From Lutjanus erythropterus (lineage: Eukaryota; Chordata; Actinopteri; Lutjaniformes; Lutjanidae): DNA of 64,000 nt. Every line of letters begins with the position of its first letter. The stretch's first letter is position 1. Both the position numbers and the translations under genes were made by a program. The stretch is from positions 6,170,836-6,234,835 of the forward strand of contig CM034599.1 in NCBI GenBank assembly GCA_020091685.1, written 5' to 3'. The notes below the pieces were generated by a model, which ran no database searches, was not told the DNA's origin, and saw only the letters and a program-made list of their open reading frames with translations. Below are positions 12,471 to 24,700 of the stretch, one piece after another.

Positions 12471-15400
12471 TAATGCATTTTAATGACAAAGTGATTTTAT
12501 GTTATTTTGGAGGCCGTTGTATTGCATCGCATTAGAGAAGTCCTCCTAACATCTGTTCTACCTGTGGAGTGGACAAAATATTAGAAACACCTCTCATTAT
12601 ACTTCAGTTTTCCTGCACCACGAACTACAGCCTCCAAACCTTGTTAATCCATGAGGGATTTACTGCAGCACTGTTCTATTAGACTGCCTTAGCTTTAGCT
12701 TGGTGCACCCAACACAACTTTCAAAAATCATATTCACCAAATGGCTTATAATTGCATCCCCTTCTTACTGGCAGATTTAAAGACAGAAAATGCGCACGCC
12801 AATGATGATGAATGGATTTTCCTTAACCTTGATGAGTTTAGCCCCTTTAACACGAGCAGAGACTACAAAATATGTGGAAAATATGTCTGTGGTTTTCGAT
12901 TTAAAATAATCCAACAACTCGTGTGTGAATGTGAGATTCGAGAGAGTGTATATCATAATATTATTCCTGGAATCCTTTTGAATTATCTTAGAATCACCCT
13001 CACCTATAAGACATGATGATACACTATAAAAAGGATTCGATTTCACAAGACTGGGATAAGAATTCTGATGAATTGCATTTTTTTTTTCCTGTATGCATGC
13101 ATTCACATTTCTGTGAAGCTCACAGTTCCAGGTAATTTGTGTCTTCCTGTGGAGACATGTACAGTGGACGTGATAGCATCAGAATTCCTGTCCTGCTGGG
13201 GAAAAAAAAGGTTTCACAGGAGCTTCACAAAGGATAAAAGCATGAGGGCGACTGTGCAGCAACTTTCTGTAATTAGCAAAGAAAAACTAAACAAAAGTGG
13301 AACAGGTGCTGCGATGATATTTATGTTTTTCCACATGAAAACAACACCATACACACAAATAACCTGCAAGACAACAATCTGTCGTACCGGGTGTGACCAG
13401 CACAGGCAACCGAGTCATACAGTAACACACAGAAATCTCACATCTCACACCAAGTCAAAGATATAATGAGGTTAATAATAAAGGTAGCTAACTGTCCTCT
13501 GTGTCTGGTAGTGTTCAGTTGAATACTTAGAATGTTTTCACTGCTTTACCCTGCTGTCAAACAACTTTTTCCGACGGGAAAACCACTGTTAAAAAAGACA
13601 AATATCTCTCTTTGAAAACCAACCAAACTCCATAGGTGAAATTAATCATTTTTACCTTGTATAACCCAGGAGCTGCTGGTCTACTGCTGCCTCGACTGGT
13701 TCATTTGTTTGTGCTGTTGTGTGACTTCAGTGAATCAGAACGTTCCTTTTATAACACAGAAGTCACACAATAACACAAACAAACAAACAGATTTATGTGT
13801 CAATAGTCCAGCAATGCCAACGTTCTGTGAGGTAAAATGACTGATTTTGCCTGTGGAGTCGTTGGTTTGAGAAGAGTGAAAGCTTTGATAATATAGATTT
13901 TTTTAGGTGGGCCTTTTTTCAGTTACCTTTTGTTGCTGACCCACAATAGCAGGGTTCAACAGTGAGGATCTTTACCACTTGCTGACTGGGCAAATGGTAA
14001 AAAAGAATTTAAATATTAAACTGTTTTGATAATCAATTAATGGTTAAAGTAATTTTTCATGAAAAGAAAAACAGAAAATTCTGTTTTCAGTCTCTCAAAT
14101 ATGCAGACGTTTCTTCATTTATTATCATAATAAACTGAATATCTTTGGATTTTGGTCTAACAAAACTAGACACCTTGCACTCGGACATTTTTCAGTATTT
14201 TCTGATATTTTACAGACCTTGCAGCCCTAGATCAAACATGACAGATAACTTTAACCCTAACCCTAAAATGAACTCTAACCCTCTTGCCTGACTGGGCAAG
14301 TGAACAAAACATTAATGTTGAGCCCTGAACAGTATTTTGCTTATAGCTTCCACTCTATAGCCCCTCTCTGCTTGTCCTAAGTCAGGGTGTGCCGACCGAC
14401 ATCACAGGTAACAGGTAATACACTGACTGTGGATAAGCACCCCATGCAACCCCACATCAGATAAGACTAATAGAGACTAAATAGCTCACTTATGAAACAG
14501 AAAGTCAAACTGATTCGAATGACATTCCTTCAAATGTGATGTCAACTAATCTCCAGTTACTATTAAAATAGACTAGGCTCCTCATGTCTTTTGTATTTGG
14601 GGATTTCATTTCAATACAAACACTTCATGCTACTATTTCCATCTCTTTCCAGCTTCACATTGCAGGAAACGGACAGATGAACTGTAAAATGTCGAGCTAC
14701 TGAAGCAAACTGCGTTTTCCAGCCGATACTGTGATTGTGATTCCCACATAGGCTGAGGCCAAACTGCAGCTAAAGAAGAGAGCGACCGGATACAACTGGA
14801 CTGACTGGAGAGAAACGGATGATTTGGTCTGAACAGGAATTCTGTGGGCTGCCTCTGCGGACAGGAGATGGACCGTTGACACTCAGCACTTCACAGGCAT
14901 TAGGTGACACCAAAGCTGAGCCTCCCAGTGTCATCTAAATACTGTCTACAAGGGACTGCCTGTGTTCTTGAATGAGAAAATACTTAATGCAGGTTTTAGA
15001 GGCATTCCAGGGAACCTTTGGACACAGTGAATGTGGCCTGTGGTTTCAAAAACGACAGCATAAACTAATTTTGTACAGTATATTATCTCGTAAGTTATCT
15101 ATTTATGATACACCGAATCTGTAGCAAAAAAAAGTTGTGCAAGGCTGTCTCAAGTTACTGTCCAGTAAAGAAACATTCATTTTCATTGCACAAACTCCTC
15201 AGTGTAATATCAGCTAAACCAAAGGGCTGTGCATTTTCAACTCTGGTGTCTGTTTTCAGTTTTAATCTTTCAGTTCTGATCCTGGACTCTATTTCCACAC
15301 AAAAGTTATTTTGCTTAAATTCTGTTTTATAGTGCGGCTATATGGGAAATGTTCATTTCTGACTGGCTGGCTGTGAAAATCTTATAACAAGACAATTCAA

Positions 15401-16724
15401 ACATAATTCATGTCAATTATCAGTATAAATCAGTATAAATCATCGTGCAAGGTACAGTATTATAAACTACACGTAACCATAGCAAAATACTTCTGTTCTG
15501 TGCTACGTTATCCGTTAACTCCATATGCATTTTCCTTTGGGAAGCGGTCTGAAATGTCAGACAAAACAGATTTGATCGAGGAAATATGACCTGCACCTCA
15601 TCCATTATTTTGTTAAATCGTGACACCGTGTTGTGCGCTACATAACATCATCTGTTGCATTGAGAAATAAAATATTATAAGACTGTGTAACTTTGCTGAC
15701 GTGTGCTTTGTGTGCAAACTCGCCACTTCTCCCCACCACACCTCCGGCCACGGTCATTCTCAGTCCCCCCAGAATTACGCAGCCTTTTTTGGAGTTGTTG
15801 CAGCTGATTTCACAGCAGCTTTTCCAATTAATTATGATGCATCTTGTGCTGTGCTTGTGCTTGTGCTGTTCCTTAAAAATCAGAGGCAACTTACTCTGGT
15901 GAGAGTAAAGCAGCACTCTGCACTGAATTCTGCACGAACTTGCAATTTTGTCAAATTCCCTAGTTATGGCTTAAAGGTGAGTTGTGATAAGTCTAGACTA
16001 ACGTGAGGCTGTTTGATTTTAAACAGTTTTATCGGTCTAAAGAGGTAGGACTTATCCTGTCTTTTCCAAAGAGAAACGTGAGCCTGTGAAGGGTCCCGAC
16101 CCTCATGTTGGGAACCATTACTCTGTTAACAACAGTGATCAGTGTAAACTACTGTTGATATGAGCTCTAGAGACAATTACAAACATATTAAGTTTTCTTA
16201 TTTTTCATCCTCCACCCTCTGAAACCATCGTCTGTGGCTCTGCTTCTGTTTGAGCAGACATCATGTTCCATTATGAGAGGAATTTACAAGATTTGGGACT
16301 TAATATAAAATAAACAAAGAGCCAAACACGTGGATTTGAAAACAAACTGTGACCACCATTGACTGTGCCAGACGTGCTGTGTGTGTGACCACAAAAAGCC
16401 ACAACAACTCGAGTGGAAACATTTATCCTGTCTGAGAGTTAAGCCGCATTTCTTATCAGCTGATTCCTGTTATAGTGTTTTCCACGGGCAGGATTAGATT
16501 GAAATCAATTCTAAACATTTTTCACAGGGAAAAGAAAAGAGAAGCCACTACTTTTTTAGTAAAAAAAAAAGAGTTACATATTTCAACTCAAACTACACAT
16601 TTAAAGCAGAGAGTTAAAAAGTTTTTAAAATGTAAAGTAGGAGCTAAACTCTCAACTCCAAATGTACTAATTACAGTATACTGTATGCCATTTTGCTATA
16701 CTGGAAGCATTTTCAGTGGGTTAG
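12471..16724. other. Non-coding; one family B copy
   Basis: A family B repeat copy lies at about 13535-13740 (AACAACTTTTTCCGACGGG ... CTGCTGCCTCGACTGG). The remaining ORFs overlap on both strands without domains. Confidence 0.4.
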
Positions 16725-16910
16725 TCTCGCATACCCAGAATTCTCTCCTCGCACAACACTGTGCAGAGAAGTCCGACTCCAGACACTATCATTCTGCTAT
16801 AGTGGAAGAAATGACCTGGCTTGTTTATATTTCTCTAAACCAATTAAATCATCTTGGGCGGAGCTAAGCCTGTGCCCCTGCAAAACAGAAGGCGTGTCTT
16901 GATGCAGGCT
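16725..16910. repeat. Dispersed repeat fragment
   Basis: TTAGTCTCGCATACCCAGA ... AACCAATTAAATCATCTTGG followed by GCGGAGCTAAGCC resembles a widespread fish repeat from memory. Confidence 0.45.
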
Positions 16911-17529
16911 CACCTTGAGTCAAGCAGTTATGGTTAATCGTTGGTTATCCACATGCTGTTTTCTATAAATTCTTTACAAAAAAGGTCCCTCGATATTTTG
17001 TTATCTTAAAGCTTTTATTATAAAGCAGCAAAAAAAGGGTTGTGTTTTCACCAGCAGTAACTTGACACGTAGCCTATCAGCTGAAAGCGAACGTGAAAGT
17101 AAAACAAAACAGATACGGCTGAGTACAAACAGCAGCACAAACTAAACTTCAGACCATAGAGGTTCACACACAGGCCTTTTGGAGCTACAAAAGTACTGAG
17201 AAGGAACGCACCCTTTTAAAAAACGTCTTTCCCTCTGGCTGCTGCACAGACATGAGTTGAGTCTCAGTTCTCCAGTGCACACAGAAAGGTCTTGGTTCCC
17301 GTGATTGGTTGTCTGGGAAAAAAGCACCAGTAACAGCACTAGCGCCTTTCTGAAAAGTAATGAGGTTTTCACCTAGAAATGCTCTGAGTGGCTGCACAAA
17401 AAAAGAGACGCCAAGCACAAGGCCTTTTCTCTGGGCGGCCGCAGACGCTGTCACCTTATTTGGAACAACTGAAAAAAAGACACTGGCTTTCAGAACAAAA
17501 TTCTGTGTGGACACGGGCCCTTATTTACA
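16911..17529. other. Non-coding, nothing recognised
   Basis: Overlapping antisense ORFs at 17142-17632 show no domain or codon preference. Confidence 0.4.
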
Positions 17530-18056
17530 CAGAGTACAGCCGATGAGTCTGCAGTCTGTAGATATATTACCTACAGCGGCTGGTGGCTCACATGCCTCCA
17601 GTTTGGAGAAGCAGCAGCAGGAGTACCAGTGAAGGAAGCTAAGCAAGGAAGCTAAATGTAACTTCTACCACTAATAAAATAGTTTAATGATGTGTTTTCC
17701 CATAAATTATACCAACTAGCAACTAGCTACCAACAGCTAACAGGAAACACACCATTTCCTTAAATAAATGTTTGAAGGTTATCGGAAACATATATTATTT
17801 ATGAGCTGGTGACTTTTCCAGGGTGTACCACGCCTGGGATACACTCGAGCCCCGGCGAGACCCGTCAAGATAAGCATAAGCAAACATATGTCTAGCATTT
17901 TTAGACAGTTTAATTTGGAAACGTTACATAATATAGCTTAAAACTGTTTTTTTTAGTTGGTTTAAATAGTGTTTTCTGCTGACCCTGTCCACTGCAGTAC
18001 ATTGCTTAGCTTCCTGCACTGCAAAAAAAATCAAAACTATCCCTTTAAAGGATATG
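17530..18056. repeat. Dispersed repeat, family B long copy
   Basis: TTGGAGAAGCAGCAGCAGGA, GTGAAGGAAGCTAAGC and a terminal AAAACTATCCCTTTAAAGG; shares segments with 53180-53250 and the end with 25595-25612. Confidence 0.5.
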
Positions 18057-21000
18057 TTTGCAATGTTTTCTATTAATCGTGACACAGGCAATCTGATGAA
18101 ACACTAGTGTGATCATGAAACTACTTTGAAGTCTGCGGTATTTTCTTTTCTGTCTCTCCTCTTGATTGCACATGTTAAGCACCAGACTTTAAATATGTGT
18201 GTCTGTGCCAGCAGCTTGTCCTGAGTCAGTGTCACGGCAGTTTCTTCAGGACAGGCTGATGTTTTCAGAACACGTGGTCATTTCTGACAAAAAGAAAGTC
18301 CTTTGACACCAAATTTAGACTTCAGAGCTCTCCAGTTAGATGCCCTTAAACCAAATTGAGTCAACAGCACTTTAATTAGATAAAGTATTGTGGATTCATC
18401 CTGGTAATGTGGTAACATGAGTGAGGCACATACGGCTGGCTCCAGCTTATGACCTCTGCCATGCCATCCTGATTCACATTAATAGCAGCCTTGTTAATGT
18501 GACAGATCAGTAGGAGAAATGAGAATCAAGAAAATCCTTTTTCTCAAATGAGGTTTTCGCTACTGGGCCCATTTTATGCTGTAATTTTTCTTACTTCCAT
18601 CAAGACAACAAGGGCAAAAACAGACCACAGATATTTCAGTAGCAGCCATAATGCAGTTTGATGGGAGGAAAACAACCCTGCAATCGTCAAAGTCAAAGGT
18701 AAATGTTTTGTTGTCTCCCTTAGAGTGAAATGAAATGCACTTTAATAATCAAACTAGGAAAAATCCATCATAGAAAGGGCAAAGATACAAATTTCTCTTC
18801 TGACAGCTGAACATAATGTCCCCCCTGAGGGCTACACTGCATTTTAGACCAGGATGTAACCCTGTTCTTAACCTGGAAAAAAATAGAATTCGCTGTTACC
18901 CATGAAATTGCATAAATACATGATTCTGTCCAAGCTGTCAACAAGTATTCAGACAAATAACACAGAGTACAGTGCATGAGGAGGGCTGAGGAAAAGAGTA
19001 TCTCTGCAATTACTCCTTCTTAAATTACTCCTGGCCAGCTAATTGACAAGACTAACTGCCTGCTTTGGCCATCTACTGCCATCTAGTGCAGCTAATTGTG
19101 ATTACCAGCTTCATAAAATGAACTTGCATGACCTGGCCCGCTGATTTTCTCCTCCATATAAAAGCTGCAAGATGTTTCCTTTGATGATGAGTTTTCCATT
19201 CACTGTCTACTCCTCCTTCATCCCCATGAAATGTCCTGTCCTTCAATTTCCTGCCCAGAAAAAAAGCTCGGTTTCTCAGATGCTGGATGCACAAGCAATG
19301 TAGAGTTTATTATATCTTGAGGAGCAACTGATTGGAAGCTGTGTCTACTCTTCACTGGTATAGGTGCCTGAGCAATGGAGCAAGCGAAGCAGCTGCACCC
19401 CGAGTATTAGACTTTAGGGAGCCTATAAATTTGCTATTTTTAAACATTTGCGCAACTTCAGATCATTTTTAAAGGTGGGTGTGCAATTCTAACCAAATAA
19501 CACTTTTTATTAAATTCAGTGAATATCTTCTCATAGTCCTCTAGCTCCTCGTTCTGTGTGTGCAAGCGCTCTGTAGACGGGAAAGAAAAAGTGGCAGCCG
19601 ATCAGACACAGGCTGCATTTGAGCCTGTGTACAGGACAAGGGGAAGATGAGGGGGAGCAAAAGGGACCAGAAATCTTTTGAAGGAGCACTAAGCACTTAA
19701 CAGGTATGCATGTGCAGCCTGTTAAATATTATGTATTGTAGTGGTATATATTTAATTTAAAGAGAATTTACGACAAGACACACTGTTGCACTGTTATGCT
19801 GTGTGAAAATTTTAGATAATGACTTATTGTTTGGATAAAGCTCAGTAATGAGTGTCAGAACACTTGACAGGTGATTTAGGGCAAACCCTGACAGAAACTG
19901 CAGTTTGTTGGTGAAATAGCTGTAACTGCAACACAAGAAACTGAAAAGAAAAAAGAATAAATTCATGTGAATGCCCCTTTAAGTCGGACAACAGCTCGTA
20001 AAGTTGGAGAAAAATTTGTTACACAAGTTGCCGAGTTGTTGTCTGTTGATGTCATTTTTGCAGAAATATAATGAATAAGAGTAAATATTTGGTTGATTAC
20101 TTTTTATGGATTCAGGTATTGCATATCATTTTTTGGTCACATGTAATTTGTAGTATAGTATTAGGCTGTAATATTATATTAGTTAGTTAGTTGCTGTGCA
20201 CACAGAGTAACCTAATCAGAAATGTTCCCCTACTCCATGTAGTATCTATGTGGTTCCACTTTATGACATAAAACCATCCAGGATTTTGTGGGTTGTTTTG
20301 GGGATCGCTGCAGCCTAAAATGTGTGTTTTCACAGCCGCTTTTCTAAAAAATTGTGATGTATGTTGCGACATTTTTTGCAATGAAATTGCAGATGCACAT
20401 GAAAATCACAAAAGAACGTTGGGGAGTTCTTTTGCAGAATCCATTAACATCAAAGGCAACTTGTTCCAGGAAGAACAAGGCCACACTCCATTCTGAGTGT
20501 TCTCAGTTACCTCACCAAAAAGGCTCAGGATTACATAAACACACAAAATATGCTTCAACTGTAGATGACAAAGTGCATCTGGGGGGTATTCCACAAAGAA
20601 GCAAATTCTTTTGGAGGTCATACTTTGTCAAAACAGTACAAAATTATAAAGGTGCACAGCACATTGATAAATGCCAATAACAATGACAAATGTGTTATTT
20701 CAGTACCTGTGATAAAATAAAAATATAAATGAAATAGTGAATAATAAAAGAAAACGTGTATGATGTGTGTGGAGGACTGTTATGAACTATATCTCATGGA
20801 AAACAACGATGCACATTTGCAGAAAAGTTGCAGAGTTTGAACAAAATTGCAAGGTAGTGCAAAATTCACAGCGATTGGTTGAATTTGTGTGAACTGTTGC
20901 AATCGCAACATCACAACTTCCTGGAGGGACTGATAAAAGCACACAAACACACCGAAGTTGGACTAATGACTTCCCACTTTGGAAACTGGGTCCATCCACA

Positions 21001-21480
21001 TGAATGCACTATCATTTCCTCAGTATTTCTAAAATTTTGGCTACGGCCCTGGTCCCTGCAAGCCACTCAAGGACCCTTTTTGGTCCCCAGACCCCAGTTT
21101 GAAAACAACTATATTAGTGAAACACGTGGAGATAAGAAATCATATTCCAAAATATGCAAAAACATGTGCAGCTAATGTTCATTTTACACACACCATCACT
21201 GCTGTACAATTAGACTAAATGCTGCCTCTTGACCTTTCTACCAAAGCACTGAATTTAAAGAGGCCGCAGGCCTTTCAAGGAGGCACCAAACAAGCCTTAA
21301 TGAGCAGCAGGGGCTCCTCTTTGAACTGTTGTCAGTGTGTCAGAGGATGAAGAAAACACATTTGGGGCTTGTTGTCTCGTCTCCACCAAAACTGATCCTT
21401 TCATTTCCACACAGGCTAGCCTATTTGATGATAGCTCACTGCCACCGCGAAAGTAAACTCAGCAGAGCCACAAATTACCT
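18057..21480. other. Non-coding, upstream of got1l1
   Basis: 19460-19680 (GGTGGGTGTGCAATTCTAACC ... CTCCTCGTTCTGTGTGTGC) looks like another fish repeat. 21205-21330 is a non-repeat GC-balanced block. No gene. Confidence 0.4.
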
Positions 21481-21502
21481 CGTGACAAACTCATCCATCA
21501 CC

Positions 21503-21547
21503 GTTGCCCGGGTGACTGTATCCTAATACGTGCCGTAGCCTGGCAAC
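21503..21547. promoter_or_regulatory. Pair of X-box-like (RFX) sites upstream of got1l1
   Basis: Two imperfect palindromes of X-box form are seen: GTTGCC-N2-GGTGAC at 21503-21516 and GTAGCC-N1-GGCAAC at 21535-21547, in a locally GC-rich stretch 57-101 bp upstream of the ATG. RFX factors bind such half-site pairs in ciliary and testis-expressed genes. Assignment to got1l1 is inference from position. Confidence 0.45.
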
Positions 21548-21603
21548 AGCGGCTAAACAAAAGGCTCGCAGCTAGCGGGCTGATTTGCCTGGCTGGGTTC
21601 AAG

Positions 21604-21778
21604 ATGAGCCGACCCGACAGCAGCCCCGATGAAAGAGGGGTCGGTCAAAATGGAAACCCAGGAGGTCATCTGTGTGTGTTTACCAATAGCCACAGCGCGG
21701 AAGTGTGTCCCGAGACGAAGCTGCTGTCCGCCTTCGAGACAGACACTCACACCAGGAAGGTTTACCTGGCAGGGAGAG
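21604..21778 (+). CDS. got1l1: got1l1 exon 1
   Basis: Encodes residues 1-58 and the first base of codon 59; donor GTGAGT follows. It carries the N-terminal arm and the KVYLAGR strand. At the place of AspAT V37-G38 this protein has G57-R58, which puts a bulky arginine where the family keeps glycine. Confidence 0.85.
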
Positions 21779-24700
21779 GTGAGTCCGTTCATCTGCGTTC
21801 AGCTAAACACATCACTAGTTTTAACCCAGAAACAAGAGCAGAGGGATGTTAAGTTTCAGTTCATTATGGGTATGTCCCAGGTATTTTTCACTGCATCCCT
21901 GCGTCCCTCACTGGCGTCCTTACCTCGCGTCTTAGTTTTAGTTTTAGTCCCTCCCACCGAGGATTCATGGAGAGGCGCGAGGAGAGAGGACACCTCCCAC
22001 TAAAGCGTCACGTGAGGTTGTTTGCGGTGATTTTAGTGATGAGAAGAGCGGCTCTGAGTTTATCCCACACCTCCTGTGCACATAAATCAACCTGTCACCA
22101 CCCGAACAAATTACTTTCTTAAATTTAAGCACAGAGCCTTCAGGTGACTTCTTTTCTGTGTGTGTTGTATTTAGCAGGGCCGGTCCTGACCTCCATGGGG
22201 CCCTGAGCAAAATTCTGCTGAGGGGCCCTCCTACATGACCAGAGAGCCATGTCACACCTGACAGCCCGGTGCTCCCGCTTACAATCCTCCCTCCTTTAAA
22301 ACAGTTTGCTCCATCTGAGGGTCAGAGAATAAGTAGATCAAGAACAGAATGAGCTCCAGAAAAACAATATTTAACAAATAGTAGATTTTGTGTAGAATCT
22401 TAAGAGAAGTGAAAGTAATATATAAAATGCTTTTTGCATTAGTTTAAAAGAAATGATGGTGTAGACCATGATGCATTGCTGTAAATTAAACTACCTACAG
22501 TGGCCTGTAAAGTAGTTAAGACGACAGGCAACATTTTACTGCAACATGAATACTTTTACTTTAAGTGCATTTATCTGATAATATTTACATACTTTTACTT
22601 CAGTAAGATTTTGTGAATGCAAGACTTTTACAGTGTGATATTAGTACTTTTGCATTAGTAAAGAATCTGAATACTTCCGCCTCAGAGGAGTCACATCACG
22701 GACGGACAGACAGACTGGTCTCCGCAGACGCTGCTGCGGGAAAGTGTGCACATGCATATGTACACAGTTATCTTTTCTGAACCACAGATTATAAACGCCG
22801 CTGCACACTGGCGCTCATCAAACGTGACAAATAGTTGTATTTCATTCTCACTTCTGTCAGACACAAAATCACAGAGCAGCTCTGGACGCAGACAAACAGA
22901 CTGCAGCTCAGCTAACACCAGACAGACAGAAGGAGGAGCATCAACTTAATGTTACTGTAAGTTAATGATGTCAAACTTGAGAGAGGAGGAAACACAAGTT
23001 TACCTGATTAATGTTCACCCTGTTCACTCTTGGGATGTGATTTTGTCTTTTAGTTCTGCTTCATCCTTTCATTAAAATTGTAAACACTGACACCTGCTTT
23101 GACACGAGGGGGAGGCGGGGCCCTTCTGTGCACCGCAGGGCGTATATGTTCGTATACAGCCACCAGCTCTGGTATTCAGAAGCAGAGAGTAAAAAGTGTG
23201 TCAGACAATCACAGTCTCCCCAGTTATGCAAGAGTAAAATCTGCTCCCTCAGTTTTAAAATTGGAGCATAAGACTTAAATTGAAGATGCAGGCGACAACT
23301 GTAGTCCATTTACAAAGTATTTAACTAAATTACTGACTGAATCTGGGGACTCGTAGACATTTTACTTAATGTTTTAATGGAGAACTCACCCAGACCCAGA
23401 GAAAGAATTACACTAAGATCAATACAAATGTGTATTGTGTGTAGTCGTTAACAATTTATGGAGCCTCACACACCTCCAACAATCATGTTAATGGCTTGTG
23501 AAAAACAGGGACAGGTGTCCGTGTAATTTCACCAGCAGGTTTCTGAAGGGTCATTCAGTCGTTATCAGATGTTTAGGGCCTAAAAATAGGTGCAGCTGGG
23601 AGCTCTGGATGGACTTGAGTGTTATTGCTGAAATACCTCAATCTCATTCTAAAATATCTTTACACCTCATTATCTTCTTGATGGTAAAATCATTATTAGA
23701 ATCATTACCAAGTAGACATATATGCAATAAACTAGCTGCTAAGACAACTTCTTAAGCATATTTCCAGTAGAAGATCTGTACCTTAAGGCTTTAGCACATA
23801 ACACAGTTGGATGTTTGAGTTTCACTGTACAGTTTGATGTATGTGCACATCTCAACACTGGTTATAAAACGGGTTAAAAAGACAATATGAAATTTCCTCA
23901 TAGCAGCTTTAAAACTGAAATTGTTACAACCCCAAGTTGGGCTAGGGGATGAGGGGTGCAACATTAATTAAATATAACCGGGGAAAAAAGGAAGGAAGGA
24001 GAACTGAGACAAAGATGTAAACAAAAGTTCATTTATTAACAAATGTGTCAAATTAAGTTAACAAATTAAACTAAGAAAGGGTTAACTGAACCTACTGAAT
24101 TAAACGCACGCAACACACAAAAGACAACAAGTGTCCATGCTAGACAGGGAGGCTAACAAGAACACAAACAGAACACAACACAGAGTGCCTTCGCTAGCTG
24201 GCGGGACTAGCAAAGCACATTGGGGGGCGCCCAGACGAGTGCCCTTGCCAACCACGGAGATAAGCAAGGCACATGAAAGACAAAGACAAGTGACTTCACT
24301 AGCGGAACGCTAGCAAAACACTTGCCAATCGCCACGAGTAGACTAACATGCTGCTGCAGGATTAGCCTACAGACTAACAGACTGTAGTCTGCCGAATGGC
24401 CCACTGGCCCTGACTGGCTGCACTCCCCAGGTTTTTAAGCACCAGGTCTGATTGCAGAGCAGCTGCACCTGACACCAATCACTGCAATCTGCAAGGGGGA
24501 GGGGCAGAACCTGGGCACAGGAGATCACAGCACTACACAGACACTGAAATGCACATATTTAAGAAATAATACGTTAATTATATTTTAGGGTGGACTTTTG
24601 AGCATCTCAGTTTAACCTTCCTCTCGTTGCAACCGTCTCTTTTCCAATTTATTTTGGTATCTTCTATCAGATTTTTTTTTTGCAGTTTGTTACAGTGGTT

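Noticed and set aside
21629-22003. 124-codon ORF overlapping got1l1 exon 1 in another frame
   Set aside because: The 21604 frame matches the GOT1L1 N-terminus and splices in phase to exon 2; the other frame runs through the donor into the intron.
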